Shown piece by piece: positions 34,805 through 42,193 of a stretch of DNA of 64,000 nucleotides. The notes beneath the pieces were generated by a model. The model was not told the DNA's origin. It was given only the letters and a program-made list of their open reading frames with translations, and made no database searches. The DNA comes from Flavobacterium sp. UMI-01 (lineage in GTDB: Bacteria > Bacteroidota > Bacteroidia > Flavobacteriales > Flavobacteriaceae): contig NZ_BPLU01000073.1 of assembly GCF_019656315.1 (NCBI RefSeq), positions 1-64,000 on the forward strand, written 5' to 3'. Within the stretch, counting starts at the first letter, position 1, and every line of letters begins with the position of its first letter. A program made the position numbers and the translations under genes.

Positions 34805-35743
34805 TTACAGGAACAATTTTCTATGGCGGTCATGGAGTAATTTGATGTAGTTTTCTCGTGTGTTTTTTGATAAAAAACTTTGCTGAATACATGTTGTCCA
34901 TTTAGGTAAAACGTTATTAAATCTGCTGTAAATTGCTTGCAGTGCTTTTTCATTTATTTTTAATGATTCAGCCAATGCATTGAAGTCGGTTAGCTTTAAA
35001 TTGTTCTTTTTTCCGTTGATTGTTAATGCGGATTCTTCTTTGTCATCTTGAATTGCTAAGGCCGTGCTTAACAAATCATAAGCAAGCGAAAACTCGTATT
35101 CACCCAAATTATTTTCTATCAATGAAAAATTTTTCAGGTGCATATCGGCATTGCCCGTTAAATAACAGAATACAACCAATTCAAACAAACGTTGCGCTTC
35201 AAAACCTTTGTTTGTTGTGTGTTGATGGGCCAGTTTTCCGATTTTTTCTATCGAATATCGGTATTTATGCTCCGTTAAATTTTTACTTAATTGACAAAAA
35301 TCTTCTACTGCAATCTTTTCTCCGTTCTTTCTGTCAAAGCGTTTAGTCAAGTAAGCTAACTCTCCCGAATGTAATCGAATCAATGTGTGTTTTGCAGTTT
35401 TTATTTTTGCCAATTCAGCCAAGTGCATGGTTACATCTTCATTTTCTGGTAATTCTGTATATTCTCTTGATGGTGGTTTTAAAATATAGTCACCATTCAG
35501 ACCTACAATAGTTAATCTTGAAAGTTGGTTTTTGTGCTTTTCTAAATCCAATGATAATTTGGGTTGTACACCTGTAACAGCGATACTTTTTATGATAATC
35601 TGCTTAGCTAATTCTTCTAACTGTTTTAAGTCAAAATCAATGATAGGAGGGGTGGTTGTGCCAAACATTTTTTTAGAGCAGGTCGGATGAAAATCTATTT
35701 CATCTTTATTCAGCGGCTGATAACAATTTAAGCACTTTTTCAT
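34805..35743 (-). CDS. HipT-like kinase toxin (HipA C-terminal type, short form)
   Basis: 312 residues, lacking the N-subdomain 1 of full HipA, which is encoded separately upstream. An N-terminal treble-clef-like CLNC...FHPTCSKKMFG (4-28) is typical of the Bacteroidota form. The Gly-rich loop reads AVTGVQPK (55-62); catalytic GNADMHLKN gives Asp199 and Asn204, and YDLL gives metal-binding Asp222. HipT kinases phosphorylate aminoacyl-tRNA synthetases (TrpS for E. coli HipT), stopping translation. In the loop the first of the usual two phosphorylatable positions is Ala55 and the second Thr57. It starts 2 bases after the HipS-like stop, third gene of the operon. Confidence 0.85.
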   Translation of the reverse strand: MKKCLNCYQPLNKDEIDFHPTCSKKMFGTTTPPIIDFDLKQLEELAKQIIIKSIAVTGVQPKLSLDLEKHKNQLSRLTIVGLNGDYILKPPSREYTELPENEDVTMHLAELAKIKTAKHTLIRLHSGELAYLTKRFDRKNGEKIAVEDFCQLSKNLTEHKYRYSIEKIGKLAHQHTTNKGFEAQRLFELVVFCYLTGNADMHLKNFSLIENNLGEYEFSLAYDLLSTALAIQDDKEESALTINGKKNNLKLTDFNALAESLKINEKALQAIYSRFNNVLPKWTTCIQQSFLSKNTRENYIKLLHDRHRKLFL

Positions 35744-35745
35744 CC

Positions 35746-36066
35746 TTAATTTTCTTTAGGTAAAACAGATACGCAACCGATACAATCTTTGCACAGCGTT
35801 AACAACAATCCAAACCGGTCTCTCTGATTTATTTTCCAATTATTTACGGCAACATTTAACAGCCAGCCTTCGGGAATTAATCCGTCAAAGAAAGGAAATA
35901 GTATTTTGCTTTCATAAGGTTGTTTTTGCAATGGCAAAGTAAGACTGATCGGTTTTGAATTTTCACTTTTCAAATAGCTTTCATCATACTGAAAAGTATA
36001 ACCGTCGTCATTTTCGTTTATCATTCCCGCTAAACTGCTTTTATAAAAAACATGTGCCTGTCTCAT
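35746..36066 (-). CDS. HipS-like small antitoxin (HipA N-subdomain 1 homologue)
   Basis: 106 residues, matching the HipA N-terminal subdomain: AHVFYKSSLAGMINENDDGYTFQYDESYL and FFDGLIPEGWLLNVAVNNW. In HipA this is the first part of a single chain; here it is a separate gene as in the tripartite HipBST system, in which HipS alone neutralises HipT. It overlaps hipB by 4 bases (ATGA, 36063-36066) and leads into the toxin after 2, a tightly coupled trio. Its antitoxin role is inferred from that architecture. Confidence 0.82.
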   Translation of the reverse strand: MRQAHVFYKSSLAGMINENDDGYTFQYDESYLKSENSKPISLTLPLQKQPYESKILFPFFDGLIPEGWLLNVAVNNWKINQRDRFGLLLTLCKDCIGCVSVLPKEN

Positions 36067-36269
36067 TCATCAACTTTTTTAATAACACCAATTTGACTTC
36101 CAAATAAAGCTAATACTTGATTTACCTTATCCAAACGAACGGATTGTTTCCCTTGTTCCAATTCACGAATGAAACGAAGGCCAACGCCTGCACGTTCTGC
36201 CAATTCCGGCTGTGTCAGGTTCAGCTGTTTTCTTTTTTCTTTGATGAAATCTGAAAGTAATGTGTTCAT
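36063..36269 (-). CDS. HipB-like XRE-family antitoxin/repressor
   Basis: 68 residues. A single helix-turn-helix of the Cro/C1 type: RKQLNLTQPELAERAGVGLRFIRELEQGKQSVRLDKVNQVLALFG. First gene of the hipB-hipS-hipT-like operon. Its ATG lies four bases from operator 1 (36273-36290), and two more operators follow upstream at steps of 40 and 41 bases, so it should repress its own operon cooperatively. Confidence 0.88.
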   Translation of the reverse strand: MNTLLSDFIKEKRKQLNLTQPELAERAGVGLRFIRELEQGKQSVRLDKVNQVLALFGSQIGVIKKVDE

Positions 36270-36272
36270 GAT

Positions 36273-36371
36273 TATACCCTTTAGGGTACAAAAATAGTGA
36301 TTTTTTATAAATTATACCTTATCGGGTATAAAAACAATGAATATCAAGTAAATTATACCCGGAAGGGTATA
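36273..36371 (-). promoter_or_regulatory. Array of three HipB-type operators
   Basis: Three near-identical 18-bp inverted repeats: TATACCCTTTAGGGTACA (36273-36290), TATACCTTATCGGGTATA (36313-36330), TATACCCGGAAGGGTATA (36354-36371). The consensus TATACC-n6-GGTATA is close in design to the E. coli HipB site TATCC-n8-GGATA. The centre-to-centre spacing of 40 and 41 bases is nearly four helical turns, so all three face the same side of DNA. Confidence 0.85.
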
Positions 36372-36492
36372 TTTTATTTGCGTTTTTTTTCGGTTATTAA
36401 AATGATTTTCTCGGAGAAGTTTGAATTTATTAGTTCAAATGATAGTATAATTTATGAATGTAATTTAGAAAATAAAGTGTTAGAAATAAAAA

Positions 36493-36530
36493 AAAATGCC
36501 TCAAATAGCGGTTCCTATTTGAGGCATTTT
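36493..36530 (-). terminator. Terminator of ddl
   Basis: AAAATGCCTCAAATAG (36515-36530 read on minus) pairs with CTATTTGAGGCATTTT; on the minus strand a long T run follows. The stem is 11 bp plus the A/T ends. Confidence 0.82.
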
Positions 36531-36551
36531 CTACTAATTAGGTTTTGTTTT

Positions 36552-37529
36552 TTAATTATTGTTTAAAGCCAATTCAATCGCATTGCTAAACAAATCTTGC
36601 AATGAAATACCCGCTGCTGCGGCTTGTTGTGGCAGCAAACTTTCGTTAGTCATTCCAGGGATGGTGTTCATTTCGAGCATGTGTGGTTCGTCGTTTACGA
36701 TGATAAATTCAGAGCGCGAGAATCCTTTCATTTTTAATACTTCGTAGGCGCGTTTGGCTATCGCTCCTACTTTTTGGGTCAATTCGTCTGAAATTCTCGC
36801 AGGAGTAATTTCTTGGGATTTCCCAAGATATTTGGCTTCGTAGTCAAAGAAATCATTTTCGGATACGATTTCTGTCATTGGTAACACGGTAACTTTTCCT
36901 TTGTAGTTGATTACCCCTACAGAGACTTCGGTACCATCAAGGAAACTCTCGATAATGATTTCGTTGTCTTCTTTGTATGCTGTTTCGATAGCAGTAGGCA
37001 AATCTTCTTTGGTATGTACTTTTGAAATTCCGAAACTGGAACCCGCTTTGTTTGGTTTTACAAAGCAAGGCAAACCTACTTTGGCAATGATTTCGTCTAT
37101 TTTTATTTCGTCTCCTTGATTTAAATAATAGGAAATAGCCGTTTTGATTCCGTAGGGTTTTAAAACGGATAATAAATCTCTTTTGTTAAAAGTCAAGGCC
37201 GCTTGGTAATAATCACAAGCTGTTTGCGGAATGTTGAGTAATTCAAAATAAGCTTGCATCAATCCATCTTCGCCTGGTGTCCCGTGAATGGCATTGAATA
37301 CACAGTCAAATGTGATTTTGTTGCCATCAAGTGTTACTGAAAAATCATTTTTGTCAATCGGGAATTCAGAATCGTTCTCATCTACATATACCCATTTTTC
37401 TTTAAAAATGTGAATTCGAAAAGGATGGTATAGGTTTTTGTCTAAGTTTTGGTAAACAACGTTTCCGCTAATTAATGAAATTTTGTATTCACTAGAATAA
37501 CCGCCCATGATGATGGCAATATTTTTCAT
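36552..37529 (-). CDS. ddl: D-alanine--D-alanine ligase
   Basis: 325 residues, an ATP-grasp enzyme. N-terminal GGYSSEYKISLISG, nucleotide-binding KPNKAGSSFGISKV, ESFLDGTEVSVGVI, and the C-terminal metal-binding MLEMNTIPGMTNESLLP. It makes the D-Ala-D-Ala end of the peptidoglycan stem peptide in the cytoplasm. It is divergent from the PASTA protein gene across a 250-base gap that holds a structured element. Confidence 0.93.
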   Translation of the reverse strand: MKNIAIIMGGYSSEYKISLISGNVVYQNLDKNLYHPFRIHIFKEKWVYVDENDSEFPIDKNDFSVTLDGNKITFDCVFNAIHGTPGEDGLMQAYFELLNIPQTACDYYQAALTFNKRDLLSVLKPYGIKTAISYYLNQGDEIKIDEIIAKVGLPCFVKPNKAGSSFGISKVHTKEDLPTAIETAYKEDNEIIIESFLDGTEVSVGVINYKGKVTVLPMTEIVSENDFFDYEAKYLGKSQEITPARISDELTQKVGAIAKRAYEVLKMKGFSRSEFIIVNDEPHMLEMNTIPGMTNESLLPQQAAAAGISLQDLFSNAIELALNNN

Positions 37530-37608
37530 ATAATGAAGTTTTACTTTTGTTAATTGTTCTATTGATGTTCAGGTTTAAAAAATGATTTGTTTGGGAACGG
37601 AAATTCCT

Positions 37609-37710
37609 AGCCCCGATAGTAGCGGAAATCCTTGTGGGGGCGGCTTTATGCCCCCACAAGATTAGAGCGAATAGCGGGAAATAGCTCCTTAAAAAAGGAA
37701 GCCTCCTTTT
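37609..37710 (+). ncRNA. Second Flavo-1-like structured element between ddl and the PASTA gene
   Basis: The core CCCCGATAGTAGCGGAAA (37611-37628) and GAGCGAATAGCGGG (37665-37678) matches the element at 24428-24545 in the paired positions. Between them is a perfect 11-bp hairpin: CTTGTGGGGGC (37631-37641) with GCCCCCACAAG (37650-37660). A short hairpin AAAAGGA/TCCTTTT follows at 37693-37710. The high GC of the hairpin stands out from its AT-rich surroundings. The shared motif with different stems suggests a conserved RNA family; orientation is taken from the core. Confidence 0.6.
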
Positions 37711-37779
37711 GCTAAACAAAATTATCATTTTTTTTGGAACGAAATAGCTATATCTTTGTCGTATTATAAAAATTAATTT

Positions 37780-38397
37780 ATGAGTTTACGTAAATACCTT
37801 ACTAGCCGAGTATTTTTTGTACAAGCCCTATTGGCGCTTTTATTTATTGTTGTTTTAGGATATTTGTTGATGCATTGGTTAACATTTACTACAGACCACG
37901 GCAATGAAATTACAGTACCAGATTTGAGTAAATTGACCGAAGAGCAGGTTGAGGAAAAATTAGATGAATTGGACTTAGCGTATGTGCTTTTGGACAGTGT
38001 GGATTATAGAAGTGATTATCCTAAATACAGCGTGGTACAGCAAGATCCTTTGCCGGGTGCTAAGGTGAAAGTAGGGAGAAAAGTATATATTAAAATAAAT
38101 TCTTCGGGTTTTTCATCTGTTAAAATTCCAGATTTGATTGAGAAAACCTATCGAGAAGCGGTGCCTACTTTGAGAGCGTTAGGATTGGAAGAAGGTACAA
38201 TCACTTATATTCCAAATTTAGGAAAGGATATGGTACTCGAAATGCGTTATAAAGGTAGAAATATTAATGCGGGTGATAAGGTCTTGAAAGGTTCTAAAAT
38301 TGATTTGGTTTTAGGGGATGGAAAAGCGAGTTATGAAGAGAGTTTGCCAACGGACAGTATTGCCAGTCCAATAGATGAAATGCCAAATGAACAATAA
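37780..38397 (+). CDS. PASTA-domain membrane protein
   Basis: 205 residues. A membrane anchor at about 12-34 is followed by two clear PASTA repeats outside the membrane: PDLSKLTEEQVEEKLDELDL with VVQQDPLPGAKVKVGRKVYI, then IPDLIEKTYREAVPTLRALGL with DKVLKGSKIDLVLGDG. PASTA domains bind uncrosslinked peptidoglycan. There is no kinase or transpeptidase domain. The rluD gene overlaps its end. A -7-type TATCTTTG is at 37751-37758. Confidence 0.85.
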   Translation: MSLRKYLTSRVFFVQALLALLFIVVLGYLLMHWLTFTTDHGNEITVPDLSKLTEEQVEEKLDELDLAYVLLDSVDYRSDYPKYSVVQQDPLPGAKVKVGRKVYIKINSSGFSSVKIPDLIEKTYREAVPTLRALGLEEGTITYIPNLGKDMVLEMRYKGRNINAGDKVLKGSKIDLVLGDGKASYEESLPTDSIASPIDEMPNEQ

Positions 38398-39427
38398 TAT
38401 AGAGTCAGCCGACTTAGAGGAAGAATTATTTGAACACTACAGGTTTGAAGTCCCAAAAGGGCAAGCTTTGTTGCGAATAGATAAATATTTAATGGGGTTG
38501 ATACCCAATGCGACTCGTAATAAAATTCAAAATGCGGCGAGTGAAGGAAATATTTTTGTAAATGATATTCCTGTCAAATCCAATTATAAGGTAAAACCTT
38601 TTGATGTAGTGACAGTAATGTTGTCTCATCCGCCATTTGAAAACCATATTTTACCGGAGGAAATTCCGTTGAATATTGTGTACGAAGATGAGGCTTTGTT
38701 GTTAGTAAACAAAGAGCCAGGCTTGGTTGTGCATCCAGGACACGGAAATTATACAGGAACCCTTGTCAATGCTTTGGCTTTTCATTTTGAAAATTTGCCA
38801 ATGAACAGTAGCGAACGTCCAGGATTGGTTCATCGAATTGATAAAGATACTTCTGGATTACTGGTTATTGCTAAAACAGAAGCAGCCATGACTCATTTGG
38901 CAAAACAATTTGAAGCCAAAACAACCGAGCGAGAATATATTGCACTGGTGTGGGGGAATGTAGCTCAAGATAAGGGAACTATTGAAGGAAACTTGGCACG
39001 TCATTTAAAAGATCGTATGCAAATGGCCGTTTTTGATGATCCTGAAGTAGGGAAACCGGCTATAACCCATTACAAAGTACTGGAGCGTTTTGGTTACGTT
39101 ACCTTAATTTCATGTCAATTAGAGACTGGACGTACACACCAAATTAGGGCACACATGAAACACATAGGACATCCTTTATTTAATGATGAGCGTTATGGGG
39201 GCCATTTGATTTTGAAAGGAACTACTTTTACTAAATACAAACAATTTATTGAAAATTGTTTTAAAGCCTTGCCAAGGCAAGCACTTCATGCTAAAACATT
39301 AGGATTTGTTCATCCCAATACGGGAGAATACATGCGTTTTGATACTGAAATGCCTCAAGATTTTCAGGATTGTATTGATAAATGGCGCGGTTATTCAAAA
39401 TCCCATACGCTTGAAGAGGAGGAATAA
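38387..39427 (+). CDS. rluD: Large-subunit rRNA pseudouridine synthase, RluD type
   Basis: 346 residues from Met at 38387; a Met at 38375 is equally open, and both overlap the PASTA stop (38397). An S4 RNA-binding domain (about 20-80, LLRIDKYLMGLIPNATRNKIQNA) precedes the catalytic domain with the active-site Asp in VHRIDKDTSGLLVIAK and the late motif GRTHQIRAHMKHIGHPL. It makes pseudouridines in helix 69 of 23S rRNA in the best-known members. Confidence 0.92.
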   Translation: MNNNIESADLEEELFEHYRFEVPKGQALLRIDKYLMGLIPNATRNKIQNAASEGNIFVNDIPVKSNYKVKPFDVVTVMLSHPPFENHILPEEIPLNIVYEDEALLLVNKEPGLVVHPGHGNYTGTLVNALAFHFENLPMNSSERPGLVHRIDKDTSGLLVIAKTEAAMTHLAKQFEAKTTEREYIALVWGNVAQDKGTIEGNLARHLKDRMQMAVFDDPEVGKPAITHYKVLERFGYVTLISCQLETGRTHQIRAHMKHIGHPLFNDERYGGHLILKGTTFTKYKQFIENCFKALPRQALHAKTLGFVHPNTGEYMRFDTEMPQDFQDCIDKWRGYSKSHTLEEEE

Positions 39428-39448
39428 AAGGGCTTGTTTGTTGAATTT

Positions 39449-39490
39449 TTTAATTGTTTAACTGTTTGTTTAGGCGGTTAAAGAATTAAA
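39449..39490. repeat. Imperfect inverted repeat between rluD and the lectin gene
   Basis: TTTAATTGTTTAACTG (39449-39464) and CGGTTAAAGAATTAAA (39475-39490) match as a 16-bp stem at 14 positions, with a 10-base loop. No T run, so not a standard terminator, though it sits between convergent genes. Confidence 0.55.
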
Positions 39491-39495
39491 CTAAG

Positions 39496-41376
39496 TTACC
39501 GTTTCAGACTAAAGTGGCCTTTGGCTGTCCGACCGTCTTCGAGAATTACGGTGTACCAATAATCAGAAGCGGGGAGGTGAGTACTGATGTATGTTCCGTC
39601 CCACCCCTGATCTAACGGGCTTAATTGTTGGATAAATTTTCCATAACGGTCATAAATATGGATACGGGTGCTTGAATCAAAACGGCTGTCTATTCCTTCA
39701 ATGTTCCAATAATCATTATAACCATCTCCATTTGGGGTGAAAAATTGGGGAGCTCCAATGACATAAACAATTTTTGAGTCAAAACCACAATTGTGTATGT
39801 CTTTTACAAAAACTTCATAACGACCAGGAGCCACATTATTAAAAAAGTTGGATTCTTGAAAGGGGCCATTACTTCCGTTTAAGCTATAGCGATTTTGTCC
39901 TAAATTATTTTGCAATTGTATCATAACCGTATTTGTAGGTTTTAAATCATTGATTTCGATGCTTTCAATTGCAATTTTGGGAGTAACTACAAATGGAATT
40001 GTAGTGGTTGCAAAACAAGTAGGAGATGCATTGTGTGCCACTCTCACTGTCACGTTTTGGGTAGCGGTTGTAAAAGGATTGGGTAACGGACTAGGGAGAC
40101 TATTTCCGTTACCATCTGTATAGGTAACAAACACACCTGATTGTCCTCCTAATAACGTATTTTCAAAAGTTGCCGTATCAAATGAAGCTTTTTCTTCAAA
40201 AGTGACCGGATCAATCATAGTAGAACATGCGGTGGTAAGCTGTGTATCAATTGGGTAAACTTGAGGTTCGTTTTTGATAATTTCATAATATACAGAATGA
40301 GTGGCTCCATTTAGCAGTATGTCTAATCGGTATTTTTGAACTCCAGGTACCGTGGTGACCGTGAGTTTGTCATTTGTTTCCCCATTAAGTTTGTCATAAT
40401 TAGCCGTGGTTGTATTGAGTTGGTACCATTGTAGTCCTGTAGTAGAAGTAAATTCAAAAATGGGGAATGAATTACGATTGGTGCTATCATTTGGTGCGTC
40501 ATTCCATTTTATTCCACGATTTTGATAATCAAATTGAGCATAGTCTTCGTCGTTTGAACCTCCATCATCGTATAATCGATAAGGTGGGATATTACTTGGA
40601 GCATCTTGATAGTCATTGGGCTCTCCGGGACTCCAATTGGTATAACTCATAGGAGTTCCGTCAATCCAGTACCATCCTCCTTGAGTAGCGCTGTCGCTAA
40701 AATTAGCAGCGGTCGCGTATTGTTTCAGACCAAGCCAATAAGCTATGCCATCATCGGTACTACCACTAGCTAAGCCTAAAGTAGTTAGAGCGCCATATAC
40801 TGCGGTTTCTTCGTTAGCAGAATTAATAACATACATGGATGCACCAGGAATGGTATTGATAAGATCATTGGCATCTTCCCAAGACATTTTTTGTTGCCTA
40901 ACATAATAAGTCGAATTGTTAAATTGTGTTATTTTGACCAAATTGAGTCCAAGACCATTAGTGTTTTCCTCCGAAAATTGTTCGTTTGACAAGAAATCTC
41001 GGGCTGTGATTGTTACTATTTCGCCACTACAAATATTGGATGTTTTGTCAGCAGTTAGGGTGGGATTTATTTCATACACAATCGTTTGAAGTCTCGTTCC
41101 GATGGATGCTGCTGGAGTAGTTTCCAAAAAATATTTTTTTCCACTAACTAAAGGTGTTATTGCAGGAACAATTGTACCACCTGTGATAGCATCGTACCAA
41201 GTTATAGTACTACCCGTGGGGAGGTCAATAATGGGTAAGTCAGCTACGGTGTATGTTTTTGCAGCTGAGTTGAGGTAGGTAAAAGTGGGTTGTACTTTTA
41301 CATTTTGTGCGTTGAATTGCAAAGAAAATAGTAAAAATAAAATAGCGTACAATGTTTTTTTGAAATAGGATTCCAT
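39496..41376 (-). CDS. Secreted C-type lectin-domain protein with T9SS type B sorting domain
   Basis: 626 residues. A signal peptide (1-23) is followed by an adhesion-type region. Residues about 155-310 resemble a C-type lectin fold: MSWEDANDLINTIPGASMYVINSANEE, YWLGLKQY, GWYWIDGTPMSYTNWSPGEPNDY and DYAQFDYQNRGIKWNDA. The C-terminus, PQFFTPNGDGYNDYWNIEGI to the end, is the gliding-motility-associated (CHU_C, type B) signal that directs export by the type IX machinery and surface attachment. Ligand unknown; a role in attachment or in polysaccharide binding is inferred. Confidence 0.87.
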   Translation of the reverse strand: MESYFKKTLYAILFLLFSLQFNAQNVKVQPTFTYLNSAAKTYTVADLPIIDLPTGSTITWYDAITGGTIVPAITPLVSGKKYFLETTPAASIGTRLQTIVYEINPTLTADKTSNICSGEIVTITARDFLSNEQFSEENTNGLGLNLVKITQFNNSTYYVRQQKMSWEDANDLINTIPGASMYVINSANEETAVYGALTTLGLASGSTDDGIAYWLGLKQYATAANFSDSATQGGWYWIDGTPMSYTNWSPGEPNDYQDAPSNIPPYRLYDDGGSNDEDYAQFDYQNRGIKWNDAPNDSTNRNSFPIFEFTSTTGLQWYQLNTTTANYDKLNGETNDKLTVTTVPGVQKYRLDILLNGATHSVYYEIIKNEPQVYPIDTQLTTACSTMIDPVTFEEKASFDTATFENTLLGGQSGVFVTYTDGNGNSLPSPLPNPFTTATQNVTVRVAHNASPTCFATTTIPFVVTPKIAIESIEINDLKPTNTVMIQLQNNLGQNRYSLNGSNGPFQESNFFNNVAPGRYEVFVKDIHNCGFDSKIVYVIGAPQFFTPNGDGYNDYWNIEGIDSRFDSSTRIHIYDRYGKFIQQLSPLDQGWDGTYISTHLPASDYWYTVILEDGRTAKGHFSLKR

Positions 41377-41735
41377 TATGATACATTTTATATTTTACTG
41401 TTGTTAAAAAATCAAATATTCCAGTGAAATTAGAATGGAGTAAATTAAATAAATATTAAATAAAGAAATTCCTTTTTATGGTCATTTTAAGTATTTATTC
41501 TGTTGTCTCATGCAATAATAATTTTAAAATAACAGAAAAATAACGATAGAATAAAAGTAATAATTAATATTTAATTGACTTTCGAATCAAGCTGTTTTCT
41601 GTTTTTTTACTAATAAAAATAGCAGATAAGGTGAAGATTGAAGTTTTTTTTTTCCGTTAAACGATTTTAATTTTTCTGTTAAACATATAATAGTACGTTT
41701 GATTAGAATTAATTAGAAACTAAATACCATTTGAT
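41377..41735. other. 359-bp AT-rich gap between divergent genes
   Basis: Promoters for both flanking genes should be here but no clean TTG-n19-TAnnTTTG was found. Two similar pieces, CCGTTAAACGAT (41654) and CTGTTAAACATA (41677), form a loose direct repeat. Nothing else seen. Confidence 0.35.
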
Positions 41736-42116
41736 ATGGAAGATATATTCGACCCAGTTTACAGACAAGGTTTTATGGAAGGCTATTCACTTGGATTGAA
41801 TCCTTTTTGTCAACTTAATTTTACGGTTCAAAATTGTCAGGCTTTTAATTCTGGTTTTAATTCTGGAAGATCTGATTATGAAAGATTGAACGGTAAAATC
41901 GCTAACGGAATTCCTTCTCGAATTGTGACTAAAAAAGTTTTGGATGAATTTCAATTAGCGGGAATGTTAGGAATGAATATAGACTCAGAGGGATATACCC
42001 CTTATCAATTGAATATTATTCAGGAATGGTACCAAAGTGGTATCGAAAATTATGATGTTGATGAAAGTCTGTATCTTTTAGCTATTTTGGAAAGCAATGG
42101 CATACAAACCATGTAA
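41736..42116 (+). CDS. Hypothetical small protein
   Basis: 126 residues, acidic, soluble, no signal peptide. Gly/Asn/Ser-rich start (QGFMEGYSLGLNPFCQLNF) and an aromatic-rich middle. I do not recognise a family; homologous small proteins occur in flavobacteria as far as I recall. It ends at a strong bidirectional terminator. Confidence 0.6.
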   Translation: MEDIFDPVYRQGFMEGYSLGLNPFCQLNFTVQNCQAFNSGFNSGRSDYERLNGKIANGIPSRIVTKKVLDEFQLAGMLGMNIDSEGYTPYQLNIIQEWYQSGIENYDVDESLYLLAILESNGIQTM

Positions 42117-42136
42117 AATATAGTTTTTCGAAGAAG

Positions 42137-42180
42137 AAATCCCCTCAAAACAACCAATTGTTTTTTGAGGGGATTTTTTT
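42137..42180. terminator. Bidirectional terminator
   Basis: AATCCCCTCAAAA and TTTTGAGGGGATT pair over 13 bp around a 12-base loop, with a T run of seven after it. Confidence 0.88.
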
Positions 42181-42193
42181 ATGATTGGAAGAA

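Noticed and set aside
35020..35346. Plus-strand frame of 108 residues opposite the HipT-like gene
   Set aside because: Shadow of the kinase gene, whose motifs are intact.
36273..36371. Three regularly spaced repeats as a miniature CRISPR array
   Set aside because: The units are palindromic 18-mers with 22-23 bp spacers directly before an XRE repressor gene and there are no cas genes; operators explain them better.
36297..36566. 89-residue plus-strand frame covering the hipB operators and the ddl terminator
   Set aside because: Low-complexity, no family likeness, and it runs through the operators and terminator hairpin; probably chance.
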